DNA from: Desulfobacca acetoxidans
GTDB lineage: Bacteria; Desulfobacterota; Desulfobaccia; Desulfobaccales; 0-14-0-80-60-11
NCBI GenBank assembly: GCA_022736495.1
Contig: DZCR01000003.1
Span: 1 to 51,678 of the forward strand
DNA: 51,678 bases
Direction of reading: 5' to 3'
Below, piece after piece: positions 26,629-35,650 of this stretch; position 1 is the first letter of the stretch, and every line of letters starts with the position of its first letter. Below the pieces are notes generated by a model. The model saw only the letters and a list, made by a program, of their open reading frames with translations. It was not told the DNA's origin and made no database searches. The position numbers and the translations under genes are program-made.

Positions 26629-27251
26629 GGCCGACTCCTCGTTGCCGCCGCTATTCCGGCGTCACTGGTTAAACCTTCTTCTACCCTGACCCGCGCATAG
26701 AAATGTTCCATGGCTTCGGTGGGACAGACATACAGGCAGCTCCCACAACCGATGCACTCCGGACTGGGTTTGCGAAAGGAGGTGGTTACTTCTTTGAGCA
26801 CCCCCCGGTTGCCGAAAGATAGGCAGCCCACCCCGGCCACCTCCTCACAGGCGCGCACGCAGAGACCGCAGAGAATACAAAAGTCTTCATAATTGCTGCT
26901 TTTAAACCTGGAGGGCGTGACGCCGTAAGTCTTGGCTAAGCCTTGCAGGCGCTCCGAGCCGGGATGCTCATCCACCAACATCTGGAGGACCCAGCGGCGC
27001 ACGTTCTTAATGCGGTCGCTGTCAGTGGCTACCTTGATCCCTGCTTTGATGGGATAGAGACACGAGGCTACCACCCGGCTTCTGCGACCGTCGTTCACCT
27101 CCACCATGCAGAGCCGACAGGCTCCGGCGGGTTCCACGGCGCCGTGGTAACAGAGGGTGGGAATGTCGATGCCGTACTCCCGGGCCACCTCTAGAACGGT
27201 CCAGCCTTCTTCGCCGCTGACTTCCCGGTCGTTTATGGTGAAATTAATCAT
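26625..27251 (-). CDS. NuoG N-terminal/HoxU-like iron-sulfur subunit
   Basis: 208 residues from MINFTINDREVSGEEG, with AGGAGG upstream. An N-terminal [2Fe-2S] ferredoxin domain (PTLCYHGAVEPAGACRLCMV...SC) is followed by a His-Cys-type segment and two [4Fe-4S] motifs, CILCGLCVRACEE...C and CIGCGSCLYVCPTEAM. This is the layout of HoxU/NuoG-N and FdhB-like diaphorase subunits that relay electrons from NuoF-bound NADH/FMN to a partner. The length matches truncated NuoG proteins that lack the molybdopterin-like region. It lies between the NuoF-like and HdrA-like genes and probably connects the two. Confidence 0.92.
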   Translation of the reverse strand: MINFTINDREVSGEEGWTVLEVAREYGIDIPTLCYHGAVEPAGACRLCMVEVNDGRRSRVVASCLYPIKAGIKVATDSDRIKNVRRWVLQMLVDEHPGSERLQGLAKTYGVTPSRFKSSNYEDFCILCGLCVRACEEVAGVGCLSFGNRGVLKEVTTSFRKPSPECIGCGSCLYVCPTEAMEHFYARVRVEEGLTSDAGIAAATRSRP

Positions 27252-27265
27252 GTCCCATCCTCCTC

Positions 27266-29179
27266 TTAAATGACTTCTACTGCGCCGAATTTGCAGGCCT
27301 CGGCGCAGGCGCCGCACTTGATGCACAAGGATGTATCTATCCGGTGGGCCTCTTTTTTGGCCCCGGATATGGCCCCCGCAGGGCATTCCCGGGCGCAGAG
27401 GGTGCAGCCGGTGCAATTTTCCGGATTGATGCTATAGGTGATTAGCTCCCGGCAGACCTTGGCAGGGCACTTCTTATGGAGGATATGAGCTTCGTATTCG
27501 TCCCGGAAGTAGTGGATAGTGGAGAGCACCGGGTTCGGGGCCGAGCCGCCCAGGGCGCACAGCGACGCGTCCTGTACCGCCTGCGCCAGGGAGGCGAGCT
27601 CTTCTAAGTCGGCCATAGTGCCCTTGCCCTGGGAGAACTCGTCCAGCATGGCATACATCCGCTTCAGCCCCAGGCGGCAAGGGGTGCACTTACCGCAGGA
27701 TTCGTCCATGAGAAAAGCCAGGAAATATTTGGCCAGGTCCACCATGCAGGTGGATTGATCCATGACGATCATGCCGCCGGAGCCCATAATGGACCCGGCT
27801 ATCCGCAGGGAGTCAAAGTCTATATGCAGGTCCCATTTTTCCTTGGGGATGCAGCCGCCCGAGGGGCCGCCGGTCTGCACGGCTTTGAACTCCCGGGCCT
27901 CGGGCACGCCGCCGCCGATGGTCATCACCATGTCTTTGATGGTGACCCCCATGGGCACTTCCACCAAGCCCACGTTTTTGACCTGGCCCACCAGTGAGAA
28001 GATCTTGGTGCCACTGCTGGCCGGGGTGCCGATATCCTTGTACCACTCGGCGCCTTTGCTGATGATGACCGGCACGTTGGCCCAGGTTTCCACGTTATTC
28101 AGATTGGAGGGCCGGCCCCAGAGCCCCTTCTCCACGGTGTGGACATACTTGGCCTTGGGTTCGCCGGGCTTGCCTTCGATGGAGGCCATCAGTGCAGTGG
28201 ATTCGCCGCAGACAAAGGCACCCCCGCCCAAATTGATTTTGATGTCGAAGTTGAAGCCGGTCCCGAAGACGTCCTCTCCCAAAAAACCCGCCTCCCGGGC
28301 GGCAAAAATGGCGTTTTGCAACGTCCTGACCGCCAGGGGGTACTCGGCCCGCACATAGATGTAACCTTCGTTGGCGCCGACTGCATAGCCGCCGATGAGC
28401 ATCCCCTCTATGATGGAGTGGGGATCGCCTTCAATGAGGCTCCGGTCCATGTAAGCCCCCGGGTCTCCTTCGTCGGCGTTGCACAGGATGTATTTGGGCC
28501 CGCCTGGGGCCTTCCGGCAGGATTGCCATTTCAGGCCCGTGGGAAAGCCGCCGCCGCCGCGCCCCCGCAACCCGGAGGCGATGATCTGCTCCACCACTTC
28601 TTCCGGGGTCATGGTGGTCATGGCTTTATGCAAGGCGAAATAGCCGCCCCGGGCAATATAGTGCTCCAGGCTGTCCGGGTTTAAAAAGCCGCAATTGCGC
28701 ATGGCGATGCGCCGCTGCAACTTGAAAAAATCCAGATCCTCATAGCGGGGCACGCTGGCCAGAAACCCCTTTAATTGTTGCTGGCCATACAATTTCCGCG
28801 GCCCGCCGTCGAGGAGCATTTCGTCCACGTCGATCCTGCCCAAAAGCTGTGTTTCCGGATAACGGCTTGCCCGCATCTCTTCCCAAAAGGCTTCCACCGC
28901 TTCGGGAGTCATGAGCTCGTAGGTCAGACGGGGACTGTTCGGCCAGATGAGGTCAACCAGAGGTTCCTTATAACAGAAGCCGATGCAACCGGTCTTTTCT
29001 ACGACGCCGTCCCAGCCTTCATCCTGGGCCTTATGACGCAACAAATCATAGATTTGCTGAGCTCCCGCGGCCAGGCCGCAGGTAGCCATGCCCACCAAAA
29101 TCTTGGGTTTGGGGGGATAAAGGGCAGCCAGCCCCGCTTTCTTTACATCCTGTAATGCCTCGAGGTTCCTGATCTTCAT
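27266..29179 (-). CDS. NuoF/HoxF-like NADH-binding FMN subunit with added ferredoxins
   Basis: 637 residues from M at 29179 (AGAGG upstream). The N-terminus (about 25-120, MATCGLAAGAQQIYDLL...TGCIGFC) is a thioredoxin-like [2Fe-2S] domain. The NuoF core holds the NADH/FMN motif GLRGRGGGGFPTGLKW, an SLBB region and the [4Fe-4S] motif ESCGKCTPCRLG. The C-terminus adds two ferredoxin clusters (CTGCTLCARECPAG, CIKCGACAEACKFG). This form occurs in bifurcating hydrogenases, NADP-reducing hydrogenases and BamH-like proteins. It should oxidise or reduce NAD(H) for the HdrA-type partner. Confidence 0.93.
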   Translation of the reverse strand: MKIRNLEALQDVKKAGLAALYPPKPKILVGMATCGLAAGAQQIYDLLRHKAQDEGWDGVVEKTGCIGFCYKEPLVDLIWPNSPRLTYELMTPEAVEAFWEEMRASRYPETQLLGRIDVDEMLLDGGPRKLYGQQQLKGFLASVPRYEDLDFFKLQRRIAMRNCGFLNPDSLEHYIARGGYFALHKAMTTMTPEEVVEQIIASGLRGRGGGGFPTGLKWQSCRKAPGGPKYILCNADEGDPGAYMDRSLIEGDPHSIIEGMLIGGYAVGANEGYIYVRAEYPLAVRTLQNAIFAAREAGFLGEDVFGTGFNFDIKINLGGGAFVCGESTALMASIEGKPGEPKAKYVHTVEKGLWGRPSNLNNVETWANVPVIISKGAEWYKDIGTPASSGTKIFSLVGQVKNVGLVEVPMGVTIKDMVMTIGGGVPEAREFKAVQTGGPSGGCIPKEKWDLHIDFDSLRIAGSIMGSGGMIVMDQSTCMVDLAKYFLAFLMDESCGKCTPCRLGLKRMYAMLDEFSQGKGTMADLEELASLAQAVQDASLCALGGSAPNPVLSTIHYFRDEYEAHILHKKCPAKVCRELITYSINPENCTGCTLCARECPAGAISGAKKEAHRIDTSLCIKCGACAEACKFGAVEVI

Positions 29180-29184
29180 GGCCT

Positions 29185-29652
29185 TCACCTCTTGCTATAA
29201 ACTTTGACCAACTGGCCCGCCTTCTTCTGGTTGAGGTGGCCATAAATCTCATCGTCCACCCGAACCACCGGCCCCATGGAACAGCATCCCAGGCAGCGGA
29301 CCTTGTTCAGGGAAAACTTGAGGTCAAGGGTGGTTCCCTCTTGTCCTGCAATGCCCAGGTCGCGCCGCAGCTTGTCATAGAGGTTGGTCGCGCCCTTCAC
29401 GTGACAGGCTGTGCCCAAACAGACACAGATTTCGTGTTCGCCCTTGGGCTCCAGGCTGAAGGACTTGTAAAAACTGGCCACCGCCCAACCCCGGGAAACC
29501 GGCACCCCCACGTGGCTGCACACTGCGCTCAAGGCTTCCGGCGGAATATAATTGAACTCCGCCTGGATATCTTGTAAGGCGCTGACTAGATGTTCCGACT
29601 GGGGGGGATACTTCGCCAAAATGGCCTCTATCCTTCCAAACGATGCGCTCAC
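29185..29652 (-). CDS. NuoE-like [2Fe-2S] subunit
   Basis: 155 residues from a GTG at 29652, preferred because GGAGGGG lies 7 nt upstream. An ATG 39 bases further upstream has no ribosome site. The thioredoxin-like [2Fe-2S] fold of NuoE is shown by FNYIPPEALSAV, ASFYKSFSLEP, CLGTACHVKGA and RCLGCCSMGPVV, giving the four Cys ligands in the usual C-x4-C...C-x3-C spacing. It is the first gene of the five-gene electron-transfer operon and partners the NuoF-like protein. A sigma-54 promoter lies 138 nt upstream. Confidence 0.93.
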   Translation of the reverse strand: MSASFGRIEAILAKYPPQSEHLVSALQDIQAEFNYIPPEALSAVCSHVGVPVSRGWAVASFYKSFSLEPKGEHEICVCLGTACHVKGATNLYDKLRRDLGIAGQEGTTLDLKFSLNKVRCLGCCSMGPVVRVDDEIYGHLNQKKAGQLVKVYSKR

Positions 29653-29713
29653 GGTCCACCCCTCCGCTTTATGGAGTTTTTCATAGAGCATTAAATCAGG
29701 TCTTTTCCTTTGT

Positions 29714-29737
29714 CCTTCCCCCTGGACGGGGGGAAGG
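29714..29737. repeat. GC-rich palindrome
   Basis: CCTTCCCCC (29714-29722) and GGGGGAAGG (29729-29737) form a perfect 9-bp stem. This CCCTCCCC...GGGGAGGG style of hairpin is often dispersed in genomes. In this window it lies inside the leader between the sigma-54 promoter and the NuoE-like gene. Confidence 0.5.
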
Positions 29738-29789
29738 GTTGGGGTGGGAACCTGATTTCTGCCCCGAATCTTCTTTGCTTAGATTAATG

Positions 29790-29805
29790 AGCAAAGTCGA
29801 GGCCA
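29790..29805 (-). promoter_or_regulatory. Sigma-54 (-24/-12) promoter for the Nuo/Hdr/FrhB operon
   Basis: Minus strand TGGCCTCGACTTTGCT has the invariant GG and GC at the correct 10-base spacing and a perfect TTGCT -12 element. The predicted start is near 29779, about 127 nt before the NuoE-like GTG. The -12 region overlaps an inverted repeat CTTTGCT/AGCAAAG (29773-29796) that could be a secondary operator. Confidence 0.65.
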
Positions 29806-30114
29806 TATACTTATCATATTGAATTTACTTGTTATTTAATGAAGTCGAGAAAGCGCGGCTTACTGAGAGGGCGGCAGAATGTGCGGATTTGCAACGAGAA
29901 TAAAGAGACAATCTGATATAACTAAAATAATCAATTGGTTATTAAATATTTCAAAATGTCGCAAAATTGAAATTAATTTAAGATTTGATTATTATGAGGG
30001 TCGTTAAAAAGTGACATCACCCTAAGGCGGTATGCAGACAGACCGAAGGTTTGAGAAATTATTGAGTGATCTGAGACCGAAAAAAATCCTATTGTCGCGG
30101 AATCACAACAGGCT
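29806..30114. other. AT-rich regulatory gap, no gene seen
   Basis: Roughly 300 bases between the sigma-54 promoter at 29790 and the end of the next activator gene. Sequence is AT-rich (for example around 29930-30000). It is the expected location of upstream activator sites, but I see no convincing palindrome and no coding frame with a ribosome site. Confidence 0.3.
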
Positions 30115-31515
30115 TTATATGGTGAATTCAGCCTCATTGATTTTGTAAGCTTTCATCTTGCGCCACAGCTTGCTGCGATGGATTTTGAGGAGATTGGCTG
30201 CGTCCTGCTTATTGCCGAATGCCTGCTTGAGGGCCTTGACAATGGTTTCCCGTTCCATGGCCTCCAGCGGACTGATGGAGGTATCTTCCCATTGGGTTTG
30301 GGTCTGAAAGCCGGAAGCATCAAGGGGGGGTAAATGCTGGCGGGTAATGATCGGACCTTTGGCAAACACGAAGCAGTACTCCAGGACGTGCTGCAGTTCC
30401 CGGACATTGCCGGCCCAGGGATGGCGGCAGAAAATCTTCATGACCATGGGGTCCACGCCTCTGACGCGCTTGTCGAATTTGCGATTGAGCATTTCCAGAA
30501 AATGCTTGACGAGAATGGGGATATCCTCCCGCTTTTCTCGCAGCGGCGGCAGATGGATGGGCACGGTGAAGAGACGGTAATACAGGTCCTCCCGAAATCT
30601 GCCCTGCCGCATGGCTTCCTTCAGGTCAACGTTGGTGGCCGCGATGATCCTGGCCTCCAGGGGGATTTTGCGGGTGCCGCCCACCCGTTCGAAGGCCCGG
30701 TCTTCCAGGACCCGTAACAGCTTGACCTGAATTTCCGGCCTGATCTCGCCGATTTCATCCAGGAACAGCGTCCCGGCCCGAGCCAGCTCGAAGCGACCCG
30801 GCTTAGACGCCACCGCTCCCGTAAAAGCCCCCCGCTCATGCCCGAAAAGCTCAGACTCCAGCAAGGTCTCAGGGATGGCCGAGCAATTTACGGCCTGAAA
30901 AGGCCCCTGGCGCCGGGGGCTGTGGGCGTGAATGGCCCGGGCCACCAACTCCTTGCCGGTTCCCGACTCCCCCTGGATTAGCACATTGGAATCGGACGCG
31001 GCAATGATGGGCAGCCGGTGAGTGATCTCTTGCATCTGGGGACTGACCCCCACAATCAGGGCCAGGGACTCCCGTTCCTTCCGGCTCGATGCGGGCAGAT
31101 GGGCGCTACCCAGATCATGAAAGGTCTCCACCCCTCCCAGCACTAAATTATCGCCCTTCTTAATCTGTGAAGTGTTGACCAGGATTAACCTTTTCTGGCC
31201 GGTCTTGGTGATGATTTCCACCTCACAATCCAACATGTGCTCACCGGTGTTCATAGACAGGCGCATGGGGCAGCGTTTGTGGCACAGCTCACTCTGGAAG
31301 ATCTCCCAGCAAAACTTGCCCAGGGCCTCCTCCCGGGAAAAGCCGGTGATTTGCTGAGCGGTATTATTAAAATAAATCAGTTGCCACCGGGTGTTCACCA
31401 CGAACACCCCTTCGGGAAACTGGTCCAGGATCTCCGGGTAAGTAAGACCGAGGAACTTGAGGGCCCGGTCAATATTCTGATACTCAGTGTCTTCAAGAGT
31501 AACCGGGGTGCCCAT
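30115..31515 (-). CDS. Sigma-54-dependent activator with Cys-PAS sensor
   Basis: 466 residues. A PAS domain (about 20-130) carries the motif [15 protein letters not shown] (C-x8-C-x3-C). The AAA+ domain (about 150-385) has Walker A GESGTGKE, an intact GAFTGA loop and [11 protein letters not shown] Fis-type HTH closes the protein ([20 protein letters not shown]). It has the size and layout of activators that control ORP-like and Mo/Fe-S protein loci in sulfate reducers. Its target is not evident; it lies just upstream of the Nuo/Hdr operon and just downstream of the CGGC gene, both on the same strand. The gene begins [13 protein letters not shown]; no strong ribosome site is seen. Confidence 0.9.
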   Translation of the reverse strand: MGTPVTLEDTEYQNIDRALKFLGLTYPEILDQFPEGVFVVNTRWQLIYFNNTAQQITGFSREEALGKFCWEIFQSELCHKRCPMRLSMNTGEHMLDCEVEIITKTGQKRLILVNTSQIKKGDNLVLGGVETFHDLGSAHLPASSRKERESLALIVGVSPQMQEITHRLPIIAASDSNVLIQGESGTGKELVARAIHAHSPRRQGPFQAVNCSAIPETLLESELFGHERGAFTGAVASKPGRFELARAGTLFLDEIGEIRPEIQVKLLRVLEDRAFERVGGTRKIPLEARIIAATNVDLKEAMRQGRFREDLYYRLFTVPIHLPPLREKREDIPILVKHFLEMLNRKFDKRVRGVDPMVMKIFCRHPWAGNVRELQHVLEYCFVFAKGPIITRQHLPPLDASGFQTQTQWEDTSISPLEAMERETIVKALKQAFGNKQDAANLLKIHRSKLWRKMKAYKINEAEFTI

Positions 31516-31894
31516 GGGCGCCTCCTGCGCTCAAGCGGCGGGAAAAGACTGATCGTCTGGTCATCAACTGTTATCTCCTATCATCCTTCAGCAATTGAGT
31601 CTTCCCCTGAGCCTGGCAAGATGACAAGCTGGCCTAAAGGCCAAAGCATCACCTGTTATTCTCCTGATATAATAACAATTTTAATGTCAAAGGTCAGCCT
31701 TATTCGAAGCGAAAATACACTCCTCCCCCGAGGGCGTCCTATAAATAGTCTCGTGACGCTCAGCCCTTGCTCCTTGGGGGTGGGGGAGATTATGAGCGCT
31801 TATTTAATCCCCCAATCTTGAGAAAAGGTGAAACACAAACCCAGAATTTAACGCATAGCGCCTTAATTTTCTGAAGCGTCACTCTGGCCGCGCT
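31516..31894. other. Intergenic region between the CGGC gene and activator gene
   Basis: About 380 bases without a supported gene. A stem CTGAAGCG/CGCTTCAG (31871-31898) spans the end of the CGGC gene, and a short palindrome TGGCCTAAAGGCCA occurs at 31630-31643. No -24/-12 element with correct spacing was found. Confidence 0.35.
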
Positions 31895-32242
31895 TCAGCC
31901 ATGATAATCGTGAGTCCCCAAGGTCACCGGTATGCCGGTCTTATTCTGCAGCATCTGGGCCACCTGATCGGCGCTGATATACGGGCAATCTGGTTTGGCT
32001 TTAGCCAGACACGAACTCAGATAAATGGCGTCCGGCTTCATTTCCGCCAGTTTGATGGCCATGCCGGCGTTGGCCGCCAAACTGCGGCCCGGGCATTGGC
32101 ATTTGACAAAGGCCATCACCTGCACCGGTTCATCAAAACTCCCCTCCCCCATAGTAGCCGCTTTCAGGCAACGCCACTCCCCCGGGCAACCATAACCGCT
32201 GTCCATGTAGGCTCCACAACCAACCACCATGACTTTTTTCAT
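31895..32242 (-). CDS. CGGC-domain putative metal-binding protein
   Basis: 115 residues with AAGGAG 9 nt before the ATG. The sequence MKKVMVVGCGAYMDSGYGC, then PGEWRCLKAATMGEGSF, QCPGRSLAANAGMAIKLAEM, LSSCLAKAKPDCPY and a C-terminal GIPVTLGTHDYH fits the CGGC family, small Cys/His proteins thought to bind metal and often found beside ORP-like or redox genes in anaerobes. The usual CGGC signature is modified here to GYGCPG. The function is unknown. It ends the histidine-kinase gene group on the minus strand. Confidence 0.75.
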   Translation of the reverse strand: MKKVMVVGCGAYMDSGYGCPGEWRCLKAATMGEGSFDEPVQVMAFVKCQCPGRSLAANAGMAIKLAEMKPDAIYLSSCLAKAKPDCPYISADQVAQMLQNKTGIPVTLGTHDYHG

Positions 32243-32541
32243 TGGCCTTGCTCCTTGAGCTCTTCAATTTTTGAGCGCCCATGCGGCGCAGATGGTAACG
32301 GGTTTCCGCCTCGGGTTGCGAGGGCAGCCGGCTGGGCGCCAGGATACTGATCCGGGAAAAGCGCCGCGCTCCCGTGCCTGCCCTCTGCGCCTCCCTCAGC
32401 CAAAATTACCGGGATTCGATTGCGAAAATTATTTTTCAGACCCGAACCCGAAAAAGAGATATGGTCTTCCTGTCCCACCCCTTTCGAGGGAGAGAAGAGA
32501 AAACCGAAAATCCTTCCTGTGTCCTCATTAAAAACTTTCAC
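32239..32541 (-). CDS. Doubtful small frame between kinase and CGGC gene
   Basis: 100 codons from a GTG at 32541, overlapping the CGGC start by ATGA. No recognisable domain, a low-complexity C-terminal half and no good ribosome site. It fills a 330-base gap, and the tail KIEELKEQG is the only protein-like part. It may be a decayed gene or simply the CGGC leader. Confidence 0.2.
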   Translation of the reverse strand: MKVFNEDTGRIFGFLFSPSKGVGQEDHISFSGSGLKNNFRNRIPVILAEGGAEGRHGSAALFPDQYPGAQPAALATRGGNPLPSAPHGRSKIEELKEQGQ

Positions 32542-32574
32542 CCACCCACTGCTTGGGGTTTGATGCTTGTGCCG

Positions 32575-33639
32575 CTAAGAAGCCGCAGAGCGCGGCAAGG
32601 CGAAATAAAAAATAGTGCCCCGCCCACTTTCGCTGTCCACCCAAATGCGGCCGCCATGCGCATCGATAATACGCTTGACGATGGCCAGGCCCAATCCTAA
32701 CCCACTCTCCGCTCCCGCATTTTTGCCCCGATAGAGCAATTCAAACAGGTGGGCCTGATCCGCCGGTGCAATACCGAGGCCCCGGTCTTGTACGGCAAAC
32801 TGCACCTCCTCTCCCCGGTCGCGCACTTGTAGAGTTACCAGGCTTTCGGGGGGGGAATATTTAATGGCGTTCTCCAACAGGTTGGCTAAAGCCCGCTGCA
32901 ACAAAAGTGGATCGGCCTGGACCACCAAGGGGTCTGCGGGATACTCGGTCTCTAGGGTTATTCCCTTGGCATCGGCCAGAGGTTGAATCTGACTGATCGC
33001 CTCTTGGCATTCCTCTTCCGCCTGGACGGCGCTGGGTAGAGGCGTGATGAGGTGAAGATCCAGCCGGACATACTCCAGGAAGTTATTGATCAGCTTTTCC
33101 AACTGGCTGATTTCCGCGCTGATAATCTTGATATAAGCCGCCTGAGCTTCGGCCAGTTCTCCCACCTTGCCCTGCTCCAAACGCCTTAACAGGCCGGATA
33201 CCGCCACCACGGGGGTCTTCAGATCATGAGCGAACATGCCTACCAACTGGCGGCGTTCATGTTCCAAGCGTTTAAAGAGACCAATATCCCTAAAGCTTTC
33301 CACGCCCCCCAGAAGCTTGCCCTGATCATCCCGCAGGGCTGCGGCGGCCAGCATTACCTCGATCTTTTGGCCCTGACGGTCTCGCAGGATCGCTTCCCGG
33401 CTTACTACTTCACCAGAGATCATGGCGCTTTTCAAGGGGCATTGCTTGCTGCCCTTGCCGCACAGACTGCTTTGCAGCACCTCGCCGCAGTATTTTCCCA
33501 GGGCTTGTTCCCGGGAAAGCCCCAAGAGCTTTTCCCCGGCCCGATTCAGGTCGGTGACCTGCATCTGCCCATCTACTGTGATAATACCGTCGGGCAGGCT
33601 CTGGATAATGAAATGTGGCCAATCACCGATATTGGGCAT
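32575..33639 (-). CDS. PAS-sensor histidine kinase (orphan)
   Basis: 354 residues from MPNIGDWPHFII. The PAS domain (about 10-120) contains YCGEVLQSSLC and KQCPLK, i.e. the same three-Cys motif as the nearby activators. The kinase core has the H-box FAHDLKTPV with the phospho-His, N-box LANLLENAIKYSPP, G1 DRGLGIAPAD and G2 GLGLGLAIVKRIIDAHGG, all intact. There is no membrane segment, so it senses a cytoplasmic signal. No response regulator is adjacent; the nearest receiver-like protein is the degenerate one at 11577. It sits in the ORP-like locus downstream of the DUF5320 gene. Confidence 0.92.
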   Translation of the reverse strand: MPNIGDWPHFIIQSLPDGIITVDGQMQVTDLNRAGEKLLGLSREQALGKYCGEVLQSSLCGKGSKQCPLKSAMISGEVVSREAILRDRQGQKIEVMLAAAALRDDQGKLLGGVESFRDIGLFKRLEHERRQLVGMFAHDLKTPVVAVSGLLRRLEQGKVGELAEAQAAYIKIISAEISQLEKLINNFLEYVRLDLHLITPLPSAVQAEEECQEAISQIQPLADAKGITLETEYPADPLVVQADPLLLQRALANLLENAIKYSPPESLVTLQVRDRGEEVQFAVQDRGLGIAPADQAHLFELLYRGKNAGAESGLGLGLAIVKRIIDAHGGRIWVDSESGRGTIFYFALPRSAAS

Positions 33640-33694
33640 AACCAACCGGGAATTTACCCGTTCCCCGGCTTTCCGGGGAACGGGCGCTTTAGGG

Positions 33695-34027
33695 TTATGG
33701 TTGGTTGCCTTCCAGTTCCTGGAGGCGTTTCTGGACAGCCTCTAGTTCACTCTTCAAAGAGGCTGCCTCGGCTCTGAGGGCCGCTGTGTCATCGGGGAGC
33801 GAACCGGCCCCGGCCGGCCCCGGTCCGAAAGGGCCAAAGCCACCGGTACCATACCCGCGACGGAAACCACCGCCGCCATACCCGGCCCCAAAGCTCTGAC
33901 CCCAGGCTCCGGCCCCCAAGCCCCGACCTCGGCCGCCGCCGCGCCGTAAACCCGCGCCGCAGGGACCCCGGCCCCAACCGGTGCCCGGCCCCTGTCCCCA
34001 TGGTCCTGTTGCATCGAAACGTGGCAT
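33695..34027 (-). CDS. DUF5320-type Gly-rich protein of the ORP-like locus
   Basis: 110 residues from MPRFDATGPWGQGPGTG, with AAGGAGG before the ATG. The N-terminus matches DUF5320 (MP..D.TGP.G.GP.TG.G.G.C), followed by a Gly/Arg-rich stretch to about residue 75 and a C-terminal coiled coil (DDTAALRAEAASLKSELEAVQ). Such proteins regularly accompany NifX/ORP-family proteins and P-loop ATPases in anaerobes. A single Cys (about residue 24) may contribute to metal-cluster binding. Confidence 0.85.
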   Translation of the reverse strand: MPRFDATGPWGQGPGTGWGRGPCGAGLRRGGGRGRGLGAGAWGQSFGAGYGGGGFRRGYGTGGFGPFGPGPAGAGSLPDDTAALRAEAASLKSELEAVQKRLQELEGNQP

Positions 34028-34132
34028 AATTATTACCTCCTTGCCCTTGATAGTCGGGCTTGCCAAGAAGCATCTCCCTGGCGTCCTTTAAGCAGTTTAT
34101 CCGTTTACTGCCTTGTTCAATCATTCCGTTCA

Positions 34133-34969
34133 TCACACTCTCGCACTAATTTCCTGGCCCGGCGCCATACTGAAGTATCCCTTCAGATGGGCGCACACCC
34201 TCCAGTTAAATTCCCCGGGATTCTCCAGATTCGCAGAGTGCCCGGCTTGAGAAATAACCTGAAGAACCGAATCCTTGATGTTTTTATGCAAATATTGGGC
34301 ATAGCCGAAAGGGGTGGCTTGGTCTTCTTCTCCCACCAGTATCAGGGTGGGTAGCTCAATCTGGGGCAACACCCAACGATAATCGCCCTCAAAGGTGGCT
34401 ACCAGGCCTTGGCGGTACGGAGCCCGCCGATTGGCAGCCACCATCTGGGCAATTTCACGTCTTAATTCCTCCGGCGCGCCCCGGCGCAAAACCCGGCCGG
34501 CCATAACCTGTCCCCACTCTCCCATATTCAGGCCGTCAAAATGCCCCAGGAGTTCCTGCCGGGCCTGGGGCGGAGGAAAAAAGGCCGTGGTATCCGCCAG
34601 GACCAAAGACTGGACTTGCAAACCATAGCGGACGAAGATTTCCAGAGCAATCATCCCCCCCATGGAAATCCCACAGAAATGGGCCCGGTCGATCCCGAGA
34701 TTTTTTAGCAAGGACATGACATCAGTGGCCAGGGTCCTCAGGGTGAGAGGCTCTCCAGCCCGGAAGCCCGACCGCCCATGGCCGCGCAAATCCATGGCTA
34801 TGACCCGATGGTTTACTGACAGGGCCTCCACTTGATGGCGCCAGCTGTCAGCATTAGCCCCCAGGCCGTGGATCAAAACTAAGGCCTCGCCGCTGCCCTG
34901 CTCGATATAACTAAGTTCAAGACAAGGCGAGTGGCATGCGCAATCAATGGGTATCCTTCCGGAAGTCAC
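34133..34969 (-). CDS. Alpha/beta-hydrolase
   Basis: 278 residues from a GTG at 34969 with GGAGG 4 nt upstream. Standard alpha/beta-hydrolase signatures: LVLIHGLGANADSW (oxyanion HG), AMDLRGHGRS, nucleophile elbow GISMGGM, acid in LVGEEDQATP and general base in QAGHSANLENP. The closest well-known type by motif is 3-oxoadipate enol-lactonase/esterase, but the cap region (FFPPPQARQELL...) is not diagnostic, so the substrate is unknown. It lies inside the ORP-like gene group between a NifX-like and a DUF5320 gene. No signal peptide. Confidence 0.88.
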   Translation of the reverse strand: MTSGRIPIDCACHSPCLELSYIEQGSGEALVLIHGLGANADSWRHQVEALSVNHRVIAMDLRGHGRSGFRAGEPLTLRTLATDVMSLLKNLGIDRAHFCGISMGGMIALEIFVRYGLQVQSLVLADTTAFFPPPQARQELLGHFDGLNMGEWGQVMAGRVLRRGAPEELRREIAQMVAANRRAPYRQGLVATFEGDYRWVLPQIELPTLILVGEEDQATPFGYAQYLHKNIKDSVLQVISQAGHSANLENPGEFNWRVCAHLKGYFSMAPGQEISARV

Positions 34970-35009
34970 TATACCTCCGCGCCTGCTCGGTCAGTCGTGG
35001 GATAACCGT

Positions 35010-35369
35010 TTACCAATGACCCACCTTGTTTGGCGTCGGCGCCGGGGCGAGTTTGCCCTGGTGGTACTGTTGGACCGCATCCCTGACCGACCCCGATACC
35101 CCCAGGATCACCGGGATGCCGGCAGCCTGCAGCGCCTGAAAGGCCTTGGGGCCGCAGTTGCCCGTGATCACCGCCGTCGGCCCGTATTTGGCCACCAGGG
35201 CCGCTGCCTGGATTCCGGCGCCATGCGCGGCCTTAAGATTTTCCTGGTTGGTCACCACCTCGAATTCCAGGGTATCTGGGCGAACAAGGAGAAAATACGG
35301 GGCCCGGCCGAACCTGGGATCCACTCCCGCGTCCAGTTCCGGGCCGCTGGCACTTACAGCAATTTTCAT
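35010..35369 (-). CDS. NifX/ORP-family (dinitrogenase Fe-Mo cofactor biosynthesis-like) protein
   Basis: 119 residues from MKIAVSASGPELDAG, start placed 5 nt after AGGAGG. Family motifs VDPRFGRAPYFLL, GAGIQAAALVAKYG, AVITGNCGPKAFQALQAAGI and GVSGSVRDAVQQYHQGKL are all intact. Members bind Fe-S or Mo/Cu-S clusters; the best-known free-standing example in sulfate reducers is the orange protein ORP. No nitrogenase genes are nearby, so a redox-signalling or metal-carrier role is more likely than nitrogen fixation. A sigma-54 promoter and an unusual leader precede it. Confidence 0.9.
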   Translation of the reverse strand: MKIAVSASGPELDAGVDPRFGRAPYFLLVRPDTLEFEVVTNQENLKAAHGAGIQAAALVAKYGPTAVITGNCGPKAFQALQAAGIPVILGVSGSVRDAVQQYHQGKLAPAPTPNKVGHW

Positions 35370-35511
35370 CATTACCTCCTGAATGGTCCCTGCCAGCTCG
35401 CAGAAGAGCTTTCCCCCGGGCGGAAGGGGAAGATGGAGGAGGTGGTTATCCACGCCGAGTAAAATCATCAGATAACCGGCCCTCCCGCCCAGCGGGGAAA
35501 GTTTATGTCAT

Positions 35512-35633
35512 GATTACCAGTCGCCATTTGCTCGCGAAAACCCCCTGACGGTCAGGGGCATGAGCTTCGCTTATTGAACCTTACCAGATTTTCCGCACAC
35601 CGCCTGAGGATTCACCGTCCGCCTCTGGTAATC
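35512..35633 (-). promoter_or_regulatory. Structured leader with two exclusive pairings and a terminator-like hairpin
   Basis: In the minus-strand transcript ATTACCAGA (from 35632) can pair with TCTGGTAA (35581-35588), closing a 35-nt GC-rich loop, or with CTGGTAATC (35512-35520) over nine pairs (GATTACCAG/CTGGTAATC). Between these two partners lies CCCCTGA-CCG-TCAGGGG (35542-35558) followed by GTTTTC. Two competing partners around a terminator-like stem look like a transcription-attenuation switch upstream of the NifX-like gene. It matches no riboswitch class I recognise. Confidence 0.5.
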
Positions 35634-35650
35634 GCCTGCTCATGGTTATC

